From: Metopolophium dirhodum
Taxonomy: Eukaryota > Arthropoda > Insecta > Hemiptera > Aphididae
Direction of reading: 5' to 3'
NCBI RefSeq assembly: GCF_019925205.1
Contig: NC_083565.1
Span: forward strand, 3,701,001 to 3,765,000
DNA length: 64,000 nucleotides
The notes under the pieces are model-generated. The model did not search any database. It was not told where the DNA came from and was given only the letters and a program-made list of their open reading frames with translations. Numbering within the stretch: the stretch's first letter is position 1; each line of letters opens with the position of its first letter. This document shows, in pieces, positions 25,155-38,982 of this stretch. Both the position numbers and the translations under genes were made by a program.

Positions 25155-28100
25155 TTATGATATTATATAATTATACGTCATGTATGATATAATATGTAAT
25201 GTTAATTTTTCTAATATTATTTAAACTATTAATAGTTTTTCGATAAAAACCCGGTGGATTCATAAATATCACATTATATTAAAATTATATATATATATGT
25301 ATGTATATATATATTATATATACACTGAGTTAGAATTTCACATATTAAAAGTCGTTGTAACTTCTTTGTGAAGTTACATATTCATATTATAATTAACTAT
25401 TGATACCAATTAATAACTTCTACCAAACTATACTTATTGTATTCACATATACCAATTGTTGTGCGACGTAATATAGATATCGCAATATAATAATTTTTTC
25501 TCTAAATCTATATGATGGCACATAGATGTTACGGTGTGATGTCACTTTTGAGAACAAAAACAGACATCACATAGATTTCATTATCATCTTATTGCACGTA
25601 GGGTTACTACCAATGGTATCTTAAAATAAAATGAAAATATTTTTCTTGATATAAAATCACTGAGAGTAGTTTAGAATACACCACTGCACCCGCTTTTGTT
25701 GTATAAGCACGTGGGTCACGTGGCATAGAAAATTTAAGTTGGGGGTTCAGTTTTGATGAATCGTTAATTTAAATATGTATTATAGTCAATTTGCCATGTT
25801 AAGACGGATACAATAAATTGAGATGTAGCATCTTCTTAATATTTTCATATTTGCCCCTCCCTCAAGTCGTTTTTAATTCATGATAACACATTTTAAATAC
25901 AAGTAAGTACGTCCATTATTGTACTAGTTTCATATTGCCTATACATTTTTGATTTTGCTTGATGTCCTTAAATAATATGTGTTATACACTTATACTTGAA
26001 CAATTAAAAATGTACAATAATATAAAATCAGAAATTTGTTTTCATTCAAATTGTTATTTCATTGTGATAGTGGATGACGCAAAATGCCCATACATTCGTC
26101 ATGCAATGTATATCTATAGTTTCGTTATTGTAGATCGTGTTATTGCCTTATTAGATGAATGCCTTGTCTGGCAAGTAGCTGTACAGTAATAGCTAATTAG
26201 TAGAAATACTTTATTTTATTATTATAACGTAGTATGTATAAAATTATATATTATACACATGTACCTGTCAAACAAAATAAACAGAAAATCTAGCGCACAA
26301 AGGCCGTCAGATTAGATAAGATATTTATTTAAAACTACACATTATTATAATATAGTTCCAACACCTCAATTCAATATCATTAAATGTAATAACTAATAAG
26401 TAATAACAATCATAAAAATCATGTTGTATTTATTAAAAACTATTAGCACGGAAAATAATCATAATTAGAGTTCTATACTATACAATTTTTTGAATTTGAA
26501 TTTTTAAGAATAATAGTTTTGTGACCTATGCATACGGCATTAGCAAAAAACGATTCGCATGCTTTAATCAGAAATTAGAACGCTGATATTTTATAAATTC
26601 AAAATAATAATTAGCTCTAACTTGGGAGATTTTCTTTAAATTTTTATATTTTTTTTTGACTGTTTTAAAAAATACGATCAACAAAATGGCCATCTTGGAA
26701 ATTTAAAAAACTTATTTGCCCAAAAAAAATTTTTGAAAAAAAAATCGAATATTATGCTATTCAATCAGAATTTCCATACTTATTACTGTAAAAATCTGCA
26801 TTTAAATATATTGATTTTCCGCGGAGATACTAAGGGTGATACGGGACTTCTGGGACATACTGTATAATATGTGACGGGAAAGGTTTTATCCTGCTCATTT
26901 TGCAGTAAAATATTATGTACTGTACTTTGTGTAATACAATTTATTGTGACATTTATATAAGTACCTTTACATAATGCGCTTGCAAGTTGCAAATAAACCT
27001 GATTGTTTGGAAACCAAACTGTTGAAACCAAACCAAACCATTGTTAAACGCAGAATAATTAATTTATATAATAAGTAATAACTATTAATGTGTTTAAACA
27101 ATTACTATAATATTACTTCATAGGTACTACTTATAATCTGATAACGGCCTCGAAAATCACTAGCAAGCTTTTGTCTGGATGATCCAATACTGTATGTCTC
27201 TATGCATGTGCGTTATTATGGGACAAAGCTATATATTATGAAAAAATCATAAAAAGCACCATCGACATTTACAGTCGAATACACCAGTGATTATACAAAA
27301 TATGTCTAAAACTTTAAAATTAAAAATTCCAAGTGGATTATTAGCCCCAAAACATGATTTAATGTTTATTATATATTGTTTTGTGCGCCAATGGTTGGCC
27401 CTGTTACCTATCTAGTTTCTTACGTTTTTTATTATTGCATAGACACATCTACCAGCTATACTGAATGATATGACGCATTAGCATTTCACAGGTTTTTCAT
27501 TAATCATATTGTTAACTTCACTCGTATAACATTTAAAAATTAGTTCTTTTGGAAAATTTTTCCCTGTATACTCTATTATTACAGGGCTAAGTGCAGTCAA
27601 TGTTATTCAAGACGTATTATAACAAAACATTTCATTGATTTCATGTATACCTACTAATTATTAGTTGTGTTTACAGCTGTACAGGGTACATTTAAATTTT
27701 AATTGAGAAATACATAATATTTTGTTTTCTATTAAATTGTACCGAATCCATGCTTTTATTGGGAAAGTTTTGTAAGATCATAGTAGGTACTTAAATCACT
27801 AAATCATGATCACAATAAGAAAAAAATCATTTTTACTTGTTTTCTTGGCTGCTTGTGATTTACTATATTACCTATAAATATATAGAGCATCCAATTCATT
27901 ATTTTTGTTACATAAAACATAGATTATCTATTATTGTTTATTGGTTATTGCCGATTGGTGTTTTGTTCAAGTTACGCGTTGTGCAGTATGCCAGTATTGT
28001 AGTAGAAACGTTAATCTATAAACCTATATAAGAGTATATCTAACTCTATGCGTAGGTTTTATGTGTTTCTAATAAATCAAAACAAAATCATGATTATAAA

Positions 28101-31000
28101 GAGTTCAAAGGGCAAAAATCATCGTATACCTTTATGTGGTAGTTACAATAATGTGCGTTGTGTAAAAAATACTAAGTACTAAGTATAAGTACCATCCTGT
28201 GTTTTATTCGTATTTTCTTCAAATCCGACGTTATATATTTAAAATACCTATATAAAATATAAATATATAATAAATAATAGTATATTGTAAATTATATTAT
28301 AATATAATATCTATTAAAAAGTCAGTATTATGGCCTCACGAGAATCGACGTCTATTTAGTGATGTATTTCAGATTTTCTATATTAACACTGTTTAAATAA
28401 ATTATAAACTTACCTGGATAAATAATATTCCGATTTATATTTATATTTTTATATGTGAACACAATTTGGTTGATATTCAAGTTTATCTTCTATATTATAA
28501 TATATTATACGATTATATGACTTAAGTTTTCAATAATCACATTATATACATTATAACAGTATAACACTAATTGAATTTTAAAACATAAATGAGTCGAGTA
28601 TCTAATATGTTGGAGGGTATACCTATTTAATTATTAATTGTGGACCTGTTTGTTTTACAATTTGGATTGTATAATATACCCGCTCAAGCAAAGAAGAGGC
28701 ACGTTCTCGTGGAGTCCATTCTTCAAATATAAACTATCAAGTGGTTGTAACTGTTATAACACTATTGCAAATGCAGTAAACTCTCGTTATGTTAAATCCC
28801 AAATGAAACAGAACAAATTTGGAGATATTAAAAGTTTAAGGTATTGGGTTTTATTTAAATGGAATATTAGTGTAATGGTACAGTTTCAAGGGGATTTCAA
28901 TTTTAAATTTAGTTCGAGGTATCGGCGTCCCGCATAATAAGAATTTACTGTAATATTCTCACTCTTCGTTCGCTCCACTTTCGTCCATACTTAACCTTGA
29001 AACATTATGCTAATCGAACACCGCCACGTACGTTTGGACTTATATACTTCTTGTTTAAGCTTTTGCCCGAAAATATATTGACTGTCTTGTTTTTTTTAGT
29101 CGTTGATCGTTGCATTCCACGCCAACTCGTAGTACTGGACAGTCTAAATACTTATAATATTTTAGCCTTAAAGCAACTGAAATTAACACCCCATGCATAC
29201 TAAAATCATGAAAACTATAAACTAATTAGGAAACTAACCGTAGTCTGTATCTGTATATATTGTATTCGTTGTAGGTATTATTGCTTTTAATATTAACCTA
29301 AATTATATAATTGGGCTTCACCCCCTGTTCAAAATGAATAATATGTACTGTTAAGAGACCCGAGGAAATTTTACAAGGACGCCATAAAGGATGTTTGATA
29401 TACCTTTCGATACTCCAGTCCGATGTCCATTAGCACAGTTGTAGAGGTAGTTGTTGTTGCGGTACACCTTATAATTTTTTTTCTATCCCTCAATAAAAAA
29501 ACGTAGGTCTCGTATATGTCCAGTTAATGGTTTGTTTACGTCCAGTCGCTTATCGCGTTTATTATATAGTGTATACATTGGTACATGCGATACATGTTTG
29601 AAAGTGATGTTAAATTATACGGTAAAATCGCACAAATATCTGAGTGAAAGCCACAACTCGTTTCAGCTGAGAATTATATGTATTTATACCTACCTATATT
29701 GATAAGGTTAATTATATGCTGAAAAATAAGAAAACACACCGGCGTATACCTACAATTATATTATACGAGTTCGACGAGGCTTCGGTGGATTTTCAATTTT
29801 GATCCTACAGTATGTGTTTTTTGCAAATTATGCTGGACGATTCTTTTAACACGATTCGGTGGATATATATATCTACACGTCGAGGAGATTGAAACGCTTT
29901 TGTCTTTTTGGAATAATATTTATTTGGACATGTTAATAAGTTAGTTACAGCATCATAGGTGGGGGGCATATTTGGTTTACGCCTGCAATCTCATATAAAA
30001 TATAGATATACTTCTCGTAACTATATACGCTATTAAGTACGTTCGAGTGCATAAATAGCGTTGACTTTTGATTATCCTTACATATTACAATAATTTATAA
30101 TGCATATTATACAATGTGAATGGTAATTTTTAAACGGATTAAGTTTTTTGATTTAATATTTTCGACGAGTCATCGTTATGACGACTAGAACCATGCGTTG
30201 TATCAAAATATAGTATCGACGGGTACGCGTTAAAAGAGTCCGCCCTGTATCTTTACGTGCCCAGTGTTTATATATAGATATATATTATATATTATTATGA
30301 TCATATTGTTGATAAATTCCTCGAGCCAGCGACGGAGGTAAAACGATTTGTCCTTAAACATACAACTATGATAGACTTATCGAATTATAATTATATTTAT
30401 ATGATTATAGGTATAATGTGTATTTATGTATAGTAACGAAAGCGACTTGGGTAAACTCCCCGAGTTAGGTTCACAGCTGGCTCGCCCGTACAATAATGTA
30501 GAAAATAGTTTTCTTCTGGTAAATATGACACCATGTTATAATAATGAGTTTGAAAAAGTTATATTTGTTTTTTATCGACTGCTATTTTTGAATTATTTAT
30601 CAAGATAACCCTGAAAAACCGTGTACTGTGTTTAAGATTTAATATTAAGGGAGTTATTCGTTTAAACCTTATGGTGTATAAGTTGTAAGCATTCAAAGAA
30701 TTACATCGACGTGATAATTTTGGATATAGCTTGAGACCAGATTTTATGACTTGGTAATCTTAGGTATGTAATGAAGCGTGTATAATATAAATGTTAACTG
30801 ATAACTTATTGAATATCGGGGGAAGGTTTTTAGGCTAAACTGTTTATTTTGTGGGTGGGTATGAATGTGGGATAATTGGTGTTTTAACATCGATTTATAT
30901 TTATGGAATGAGGTACGTGATTGAGTGAATGATTTTGTGTGCACAATAATATATACAATATAATTTTAAGTGCTTTCGACTATCATGTCCTGTCTATCGA
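25155..31000. other. Long gene-free AT-rich region
   Basis: No ORF here has recognisable motifs or splice support. Low-complexity (AT)n occurs near 25,290-25,320. 26,860-26,880 (GACATACTGTATAATATGTGACGGG) looks like a worn mariner-type end. 28,640-28,960 has repeat-like composition and some ORF length but no motif. This space also includes the upstream neighbourhood of the CDO gene. Nothing else is supported. Confidence 0.4.
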
Positions 31001-31002
31001 TA

Positions 31003-31450
31003 CCGGATGATCCTTTTTATATAAGACACTTTAACTCTAACTAACATTATTTCAAAAACTATTATTGTATATATTTTTTGCATAATCCGAAGTCATTAAA
31101 AATTCATACAAAGCAACATTTTTTTAAATGAAGTATATTTTATAAATTTGTTATAACTTATGACGAGAGGAGTGGAATTGCACAAGGGCACCCTGAAAAA
31201 TGATTGGTACACTATTCTACTCAAACAATTTTGAATAATTACAATTAATTAACTACTATTTTAGTTTTAACCTTAATTTAACCGTACAGGGCTGTTCCTA
31301 CTACGTTTGAACTTGTCCTGTATGTATAAATAAATAATTATCAGAAAAATATTAACGTTACTTTTTAATGACTTCAATTAATGTGAAAAAAATATATTCA
31401 AAAATTTTAATAAAATAATGAGTATCTTATACGTTTAAAGGATCACCCTG
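31003..31450. mobile_element. 448-bp Tc1/mariner-type MITE
   Basis: The left end CCGGATGATCCTTTTTATAT (31003) and the right end GGATCACCCTG (31440-31450), with GTATCTTATACGTTTAAA before it, form imperfect terminal inverted repeats of about 30 bp. TA lies on both sides (31001-31002, 31451-31452), as for Tc1/mariner insertions. The ends resemble the CACCCTGTA string at the right end of the 8,835-10,273 element. There is no coding capacity. Confidence 0.7.
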
Positions 31451-31452
31451 TA

Positions 31453-31858
31453 TAAGCTGGGAAGAAAATAAAAAGTGGGGTAACCCATCTCGCGGAGGTG
31501 GAACGCACCTGGTCAGGTACGACCGCCGTATAAAAAACGCGCGCTTTCCGGTACGGAAACTACAATTATATTATTAGCGTACTAGCGCATACGATTGTCC
31601 ATAAAACATAATAAACTTATTCGTCCACGCTAAGACACAGTAAACCTCGCGATAGTAATAAGGTATCAGCTTCCGCGTGATGCTCGTGGTATCTTGCTCC
31701 CTGCGAATTTGATTATACCATTTTAAACTCGGGTGATACAGCACACGCATGGTATAAACTCGGGTGATATAGCACACGTATGGTATAAACTCGGGCGATG
31801 AAGCACATGCATGGTATAGAATCCAATATGTGTATATTTTATAATAGTAATATTATAT
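31453..31858 (+). promoter_or_regulatory. Upstream region of the cysteine dioxygenase gene, putative promoter
   Basis: A TATAAAA at about 31,529 is followed by a GC-rich segment (ACGCGCGCTTTCCGG), and a second TATTTTATAA lies at about 31,835. Between them sits a three-copy 31-bp tandem repeat. Which TATA-like site is used, and whether a non-coding first exon exists (the acceptor CTGCGCAG ends at 31,883), cannot be told from sequence. Confidence 0.4.
31723..31817. repeat. Three tandem copies of a 31-bp unit upstream of CDO
   Basis: The unit AAACTCGGGTGATACAGCAC, ending ACGCATGGTAT, occurs three times in a row from 31,723, with a few substitutions per copy (GATATAGCACACGTATG, GATGAAGCACATGCATG). 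It lies 40-135 bp before the first CDO ATG. Confidence 0.8.
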
Positions 31859-34800
31859 GTGTGTGACGTGCGTATCTGCGCAGGTGTTGTTATGGAACGC
31901 GTCAGTCAGCAGCAACAACAGCAGTGCGTCAAGAGAAGAGAGGTCCCGACCACGACGATGGACGACGACGACGACAACGAGCGACAACAGCCGATGCCGT
32001 GGCCGACGAAGAGGCCGTGCAGCCGGGCGACGCAGGAACAAGTGCCACGGGACGTCGACGGAGACGACTGCAGCTCGACGGTGCGGGCCATAAGGGGCTA
32101 CTGCCGGAAACGGAACATGCCGTCGGACGTGTACCGGCCGGTGGTGCAGCAGGACGCTAATCGGTGCAGTGGCGGCAAGTTCCGGCTGACCGATCTGATC
32201 GGCGAGCTGCACAGGGTGTTCGCAGAGGACCGCGTCAACGTCGAGTACGTGCAGTACCTGATGGAGTCGTACCGGAGTGACCCGGCCGAGTGGCTCAAGT
32301 ACGCCAAGTTCAACAAGTTCCGGTACACCAGGAACCTGGTGGACGCAGGCAACGGTAAGTTCAACCTAATGGTGTTGTGCTGGGGTGAGGGCGACGGTTC
32401 GTCCATACACAACCACCCGGAGTCGGATTGCATAATGAAAATGCTCGCTGGACAGCTGACCGAAGTGAGGTTTGCATGGCCCGAGAAGTCCGCAGTCGAC
32501 GGCGACGACGTAGACGAGGACGACCAACAGCTCCAGCCCATGTGCGAAATAGGACGGACGCTCCTGGAAACAGACGGCGTGTGTCACATAAACGGTCAGA
32601 ATATAATGATATAATAATACACATATAAGTTAGCTTAAAGTTGTAATATTATTAAGTATACCTGAGCGCGTTAGGGGTTATGCTTGTCCCCTTCAACGAC
32701 TCTATAATTTTCAAACGACGAATTTTCGTACACTGAAGTCGATCTTTACAATGTGTGGTTCGTATAGTATTTGTTTGCAAACCTATTTATTGGATTATAT
32801 TGAACAATTATTGAAATCGTTGTTTTTCACGTGGTGTTTCTTTAAACCCTGATAGTTAATTATGTATTCGTTAAAACCATAATATATGATTTCCATTCTT
32901 TATTATTATTCATACACGCATTATAGTTATGCAAGTATTAAAGTTTAGGCGGGCGTGAACGAGAACAAACTGCGCATGTGTACCACTTAACAATATAATA
33001 TTATATTGCCCGCGGGTCCATCATATACAATACAATATATAAAATATATTTGCCATGGCCTTAACTTTTTAAGCGAACGGTCTAAATATATAAAGTTTGT
33101 AGGTAAGTGAAGTTAATACAATCATATTGTACCTATAACCTGTAGCCTGGATGTTAAACATCTCGTGATTTAACATAAAATTATAATAAGACGTATTTTA
33201 TTTTATTCCTTTTTTAAACTATATTATTTACGTTACAAGGACTTGAAAAATAAATAAACGTTGATTTAAATTTCTTGTTGATTTTAATGGAATAAATGCA
33301 TAATCGTGCATTCGTGCACATGATATTTCGATAGTTATTATAGTAACTAAAACTTTATAGGTAGGTACTATTTTTAGTTCGTGCATTTTCACGCCCTAGT
33401 CAAAGGTGAATTTTTTTTTAGTACAACATAAAATTAGCGCTCCGAAAGTTTCATTTATAAAATGTAGTATACGAATATACGATAGGCATATTGTTGAGAA
33501 ATTTCATCTAATATATTATTATCATAATTTGTAGATTGACTTTAGCTATATTGCTGAGCAGGAGTCGTTTTTTTTAATTTTATCGTAATAACTAATATAA
33601 CTAATAATAGTAATAATATTGTTTATAACGGAATAAATTCCAATTACATTTTAAATAAACTAGCTTCGTGAATATTTAAGAAAAAAAATTATTATTTTAT
33701 ATAAATCAAATTAGTTGCTCCAAACATGATAAATCTACAATAATATATTATGGTATTAAGATGTCTACAACTCTTACCAACTTTTTGGTCAAGTAAGTAG
33801 ATGTGAAAAATTGTTATGTAGACAATTATTTTACTATATATATTGCATTTTTAAATGCGTTATGCTCTCTTTCTATCGTATATTGTTTTTAAATTTGCAA
33901 TTTTTACTAGAAACTACTGAAAATGTAGTAAGCATTGCATTTATACACATTTTAGTACGTTTTTATTCTTATCATTATTTAAAAATGCATGAAACAAAGT
34001 AACCCAAATAATATATTATCATGTGTTATATGTTTTAAGTTTAATTGTTACGAGATAGTATGTAAGTACGCTATCACAGCTAATGTATAAAATAGGTTGA
34101 GAATTATTCCGAATTAGCCATAATATATTAATATCTGTGTTACCCGTGGGTTCGTTTGTATGATGACAATTTTTAATGTAATATATTGATTTAATTTACA
34201 CGTTGTCTGATGTGCCTATTTGATACCTATAAATCATAATATTATATACAAATTTATATTATACAGCATTTCGATTATATTCGATAATGTAGATATTGTT
34301 TTTCAATTGATTGTAGGTACAATTTTTCCTCAATAGGGGGCCAATATTTGTTTGTCCCTTTCCCCACCCGTTATCACACAAATTTTTACTGACGTATATT
34401 TATTTAAGAAAATCTTATAGTTTCATTTTTTTTGATATGACTTATTAATATTATATAATACAGTATACAAACATTGGGATAACAAATAAAACTTTGGAGG
34501 GCCAGTACGGGGGCCACTGTTTTTTTTTTAGAGAACCCGACCCTCTAATCCCCCCCTCTGTGGTGACTTACCTGACTCCTGTCCGATCATTTAATGATGT
34601 CGGTTAGTTAGTTAATTATTATATATTTATATGAAACAAGGCGTGTCGTTACGACAAATACAATAGCCATATTATAGTGTATTAATGTGTATACGCGGAA
34701 TACCTACGTCATCAGCCAATTGTTTTTTATAAACGAATCGTTAAACATTTGTTATTTACTATCGATTGAGGGATAAAGAAAAATATCGTTCGTGCATTAA

Positions 34801-37800
34801 ACAAATAGCATGGTATAATATATTATGCGCACACCTGCGGATTATATAGTGATCTCACTGCAGCTGATATACATTGTACATTATTGCTGTATAAATATAT
34901 TAGCTTTCGGTGTGATTGCCGGCCCAAGCTCTTTAAGTAATCTCACCAGATAGGCAGATAGACGATAAAATCGATCAATCCTTTAGTGTAGGTACGCTCT
35001 TTTATATAGTGCACGATAAATGATAATGCTGTTTTCGCTGTACGACTACTTTAAGTGCGAATCCGCGTGCTATAATTATAAATTATAACTTATAAGATTA
35101 CCTACGGGCATTAGCAAACAACACTTGACGTTACCCCTTACCCACGTCGATCGTATATAATACGCACTTTGGCATTTGCCTGCGTGTATATAAGTACCTA
35201 CGTCAGTCGACGCGAGATCGGTAATAAACTTATCGAGATAACTACTATTCGACTCAAAACACAACAATCTTCAATCGCGTACCCGAAAATTATAGTCAAG
35301 CACTCAATCCGTACGTTTTTATACAGGTTGATTCACCTGTACAAAAATATAAAATAAATTTAATATTGGTTCTAATTGAACCATTTTTACAAATTGTAAA
35401 TATTTATTGATAAATATTAATTAGGTAATATAATGAGTAATGACTACAATTTTCAAATCACCATAGGTAGCCCCTTTATCTTCCAAACTCACTAACATGG
35501 ACTTATATTATCCTTAGTATCTAGGTACACAAAGTTAAATAACTCAGAAACTACTCGTTTGAATTTTAATCTTCATATTATGTTATAACTTTCGGAAAAA
35601 TTATCCGCTAAATAATTTACAAAAGAAATGGGAGAGGGAGGTTCTCATTTTAAAAACAGAAGTTTGTAATTTGTATAAACACAGGACACTCCTTAAGTAG
35701 TAGAAATAATCTCAAGAATTGTAAAATGAGGTACCTTAAGTATAATATTTAAAAATTGGAGTTACGCAAAATAAAAAGTGTACATATATATAACCGTTAA
35801 GGCAGATAAAATACGAAAATAGGAATACACCAGTAGCACAGTAAAATCTGTAAAGTTATCTGTCAAGTAGAACAAAATTTAAAAAAAAAAAATTCCGGGC
35901 CAAAGCCGGGTAATATGAATTATAAAAACAGTAACCTGACGATTTAAAATATAACATTTATATTTGTATACTTGATATTGCTCGGTTGTCCATTGCAGCG
36001 GTTTCCGTCGACTCTGTCCGTATTATATTGGGCTATTACATTTACATATTATTGCTAATCACCGCGAATTTGACTGAACTCTGTGCGCTTGTTTAAAAAG
36101 AGAAACGCTCTTTAAGTAGTATATATTATTTCCGATCGAATAACTTGAGTTCAGTGTACCTATATTTACCTATATAGCTATATCTACCCAAACACGCAAA
36201 TAACCAAAAACAAAAACATCCGAAAATGTTGTTTGCATTTCACCTCATCTGCGCATACAAATAATATAAATATAATAATACCATTTGAATACCTATACCG
36301 CAATACCGCATTAATTAAAAACACATATATGTATATAGTAGATATATAATATGTTTATGCTATATATACATATATGATATATAGTTCCGGTTGAACAACT
36401 CGCTTTATTTTACATAATATTTTAATATTTGCACAAATATGTGCGAGATCTTTTTTACGTGTGTGCAGTTCTATAGGTATAGTATATAGCTTCCTGACTA
36501 ATTAAATATTTACAACACCATTTTTTTCTCCTTATATGAGATTCTAAAATCTAAACTCCAAATCTCCTATACTTACTCTTTGCGTTACATTTGTATGTAT
36601 TTTAGGTGCATCTGATTTTAAATCAAAAAAGTGATTCCTAAAGAGCATAGTCTAGAAACTTATAAATTCAACTATTTTTTCGAAATTGCAATAGAATTTA
36701 AGGAAGTATGTTTCATTTACTACCGATTTTAGTAGTTTTTATAATTATGCAAACAAGAATAATATATTTCATTTATCGCGATGGATTGACATGTACGTGC
36801 TTGTGCGAGAGTTACATCCTGCGGTGGTTACCCGACGTGTACTCCAGAAACACACACTAATGTTAGTTTACTATACTCACAGTTCACACATAGACATGGC
36901 TGAAAATGTCCATGTCATATGAATTGCCTAAATATTACTCCTTAACACACCCTGGAGCCCCTTAATGTAACATTACGATGACCCCCCCCCCCCCTGCGAC
37001 GTACAATTTACCGTGACACTAAAATATAAATATCAATGTTAAGTACAATTATTTCATCCAAAATATTAATATTTAATAATAAAGGGGTAGGTATGAATAT
37101 GCTCTTAAGAATGTATTAATTGACATTTTTTCAAATCATATTATTTTATTAAAACAATAAAAAAAAAAAAAATTTACAAAGTGTCTTCACTAGAAGGCTT
37201 CTTAAATCCGTCCTTTCCTCAAGCCACTTATTCTATTATCTATTTTACTTATTGTTCATTTTTATTGTAACAGATTGTAAATAAAAATTATAAAAATAAA
37301 AAAAAAAAAAAAAAAACAATAAAATATACTTGATTAACATTATCGAAAACTTTTTTTTCTAAATATTTATAACGTGCGTAAATGCTTCCCCTAAATATGA
37401 CCGCAAACTTTCACGTACGTTGTGAATTTATCGATATATATTTAATAGATGTATACATTTTATTCATCGATCTTCTTTCATTTATTTATTTATTTTTGTA
37501 TTATTCCCTCAGATGCGATGGGACTACACCGCGTAGAAAACGCCAGTCACACCGACAAGGCCGTAAGTCTGCACTTGTACTGTCCGCCGTTCGAAGAGTG
37601 CTCCACGTTCAACCAGCAAACTGGTCACGAGACGATGGCTAAATCGGCGTTTTGGTCAATTTACGGCGAAAAAGTTTCCAAGGTAAATTATATTCTCATA
37701 ATTCATAAATTGCTTGCATAAATACACACCCACGACCCACGTCAGATAATAGATGGTAGATGATACAAAATACTTTTTAAAAGTATATTCAAATACAGTT

Positions 37801-38982
37801 ACCGATACTTATTTCAAAAATTATTTAAAATTACGTACTAGACAACTCAGTAAAAAATGTATTTTGTATATAAAAGTATTTATAGATAATTTCAACTCTT
37901 TCAAATTTTGTATAAGTTAAGTATTTTTTTTACCTTATAAATCAACTGAACCAAATTTCATATTTTAGGTTAATTTTATTGATAATTTTAATTTTTATAC
38001 ATATTTTCAGTTTTTATTTTACGTGATCAAAATTAAAATATAAAATATATAATATACCTAATCAAAAAGAATAATTATTTGAAAATTAGTATTTGATTTT
38101 TAGTGCAGATACTTTTAGAAAGTAATTAATGTATATGATACGTACTTGAGTAGATAATTAAAAAGTATTTGAATACTTTTAAACAATAGTTAGTACCTAC
38201 TTTACAAGACTGCAGTCTGCAGATAAATATTTTAAGCGCAACTACTATTACTAAGGCTGTAGCCACGAGGAGGGGGGGACTTCACGTGTTCAGTAGCGTC
38301 TACATAACTTTAGTATGTGTGTGCATGGTGGGGGGGGGTGAAGGGAAGGGTCTTTGTAATATTTGTGGACTGGTCCTTTTAGAATCCACCACTAACCCTT
38401 CCCTCTATAGTATCCTTACTCCTGGTGAACATATGAATATTATTGTTATTTGGACTTTGGTGAATAATGATTATTATTGCTACCTATATCGGCTATCATC
38501 AGTTTATTTTCTTGTCTGGTTCAATTTTTAAACGTTATAGGTACTGTTTCAAATTTTAATTTTTAAAATTGTTTCTTTGTTCGTCTCGGACATTAAAAAT
38601 GTACGGACGGTCAAACGTTTTGAGACCTAACTACTGCAGATTTGTTTAGTTTCCGCGCACCATACTATTTCAAAAAAAACAATAGTCGAACACGAAGTGC
38701 ATAATATATCATGATGAATTACGTCTATTAAAAATGCAGTTCGTGTTCAAATGTCTTGATAGTTAGTAGTTATACTGCAAATATGTAAAACCATTTTTTC
38801 TGTATAAACCAAGAAGTAGTTTTAGAACTGTCGAAATATAATAATTGCTTTAAAATTTAAATATTTACACACACACTATAGGCTCGACTCGGCCTGCGTG
38901 TACCTCTAATTATTAATATTTTAAATATTTTTTTTCTTTTCAGAAACGTGCTGAAGAACATGTACCTGCAGATGATAATTAA
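31859..38982 (+). CDS. CDO1: Cysteine dioxygenase with N-terminal low-complexity extension
   Basis: A non-haem Fe(II) enzyme that oxidises L-cysteine to cysteine sulfinate with O2, the first step to taurine and sulfate; cytosolic. Exons: 31859-32594, 37513-37682 and 38944-38982; frame is kept, giving 314 residues. The cupin core spans about residues 105-300. Fe ligands His184 and His186 (SSIHNHPES) and His251 (GLHRVEN) are present, as are the Cys191-Tyr268 pair that forms the thioether cofactor in animals and the substrate-binding Arg of YTRNLVD. Two things are odd. About 105 residues precede the domain (a glutamine run, an aspartate run, then basic residues), whereas mammalian CDO is about 200 residues. 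An acidic insert (DGDDVDEDDQQ) lies between Cys191 and His251. The start could also be the ATG at 31892 (303 residues), which is favoured if the AG at 31882-31883 is a splice acceptor. The first exon is strikingly GC-rich. The exon 1 donor is a weak GTCAGA. Confidence 0.92.
32595..37512. other. CDO intron 1
   Basis: A 4.9-kb AT-rich intron. It has no coding content but shows repeat debris. 34,480-34,580 (GGAGGGCCAGTACGGGGGCC, then a T-run) and a poly-C at about 36,979 look like worn hAT-type ends. 35,895-35,915 (CCGGGCCAAAGCCGGG) resembles a Helitron 3' hairpin but lacks a CTRR end. 35,080-35,300 is somewhat richer in CG. The ORFs at 33,811 and 35,169 are not supported as genes. Confidence 0.5.
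37683..38943. other. CDO intron 2
   Basis: An AT-rich intron. 38,250-38,410 carries a G-rich repeat (AAGGCTGTAGCCACGAGGAG, then two runs of G) akin to the AGGGCCGTAGCTA end seen at 53,017. The ORF at 38,286-38,531 lies in that repeat. Nothing else is recognised. Confidence 0.5.

Noticed and set aside
31853..32624. Several long minus-strand and alternate-frame ORFs over CDO exon 1
   Set aside because: They overlap the clear CDO frame, and GC-rich sequence leaves other frames open; none has motifs.
35895..35915. Possible Helitron 3' hairpin (CCGGGCCAAAGCCGGG)
   Set aside because: No CTRR terminus follows and no Helitron coding sequence is nearby; too weak to call.
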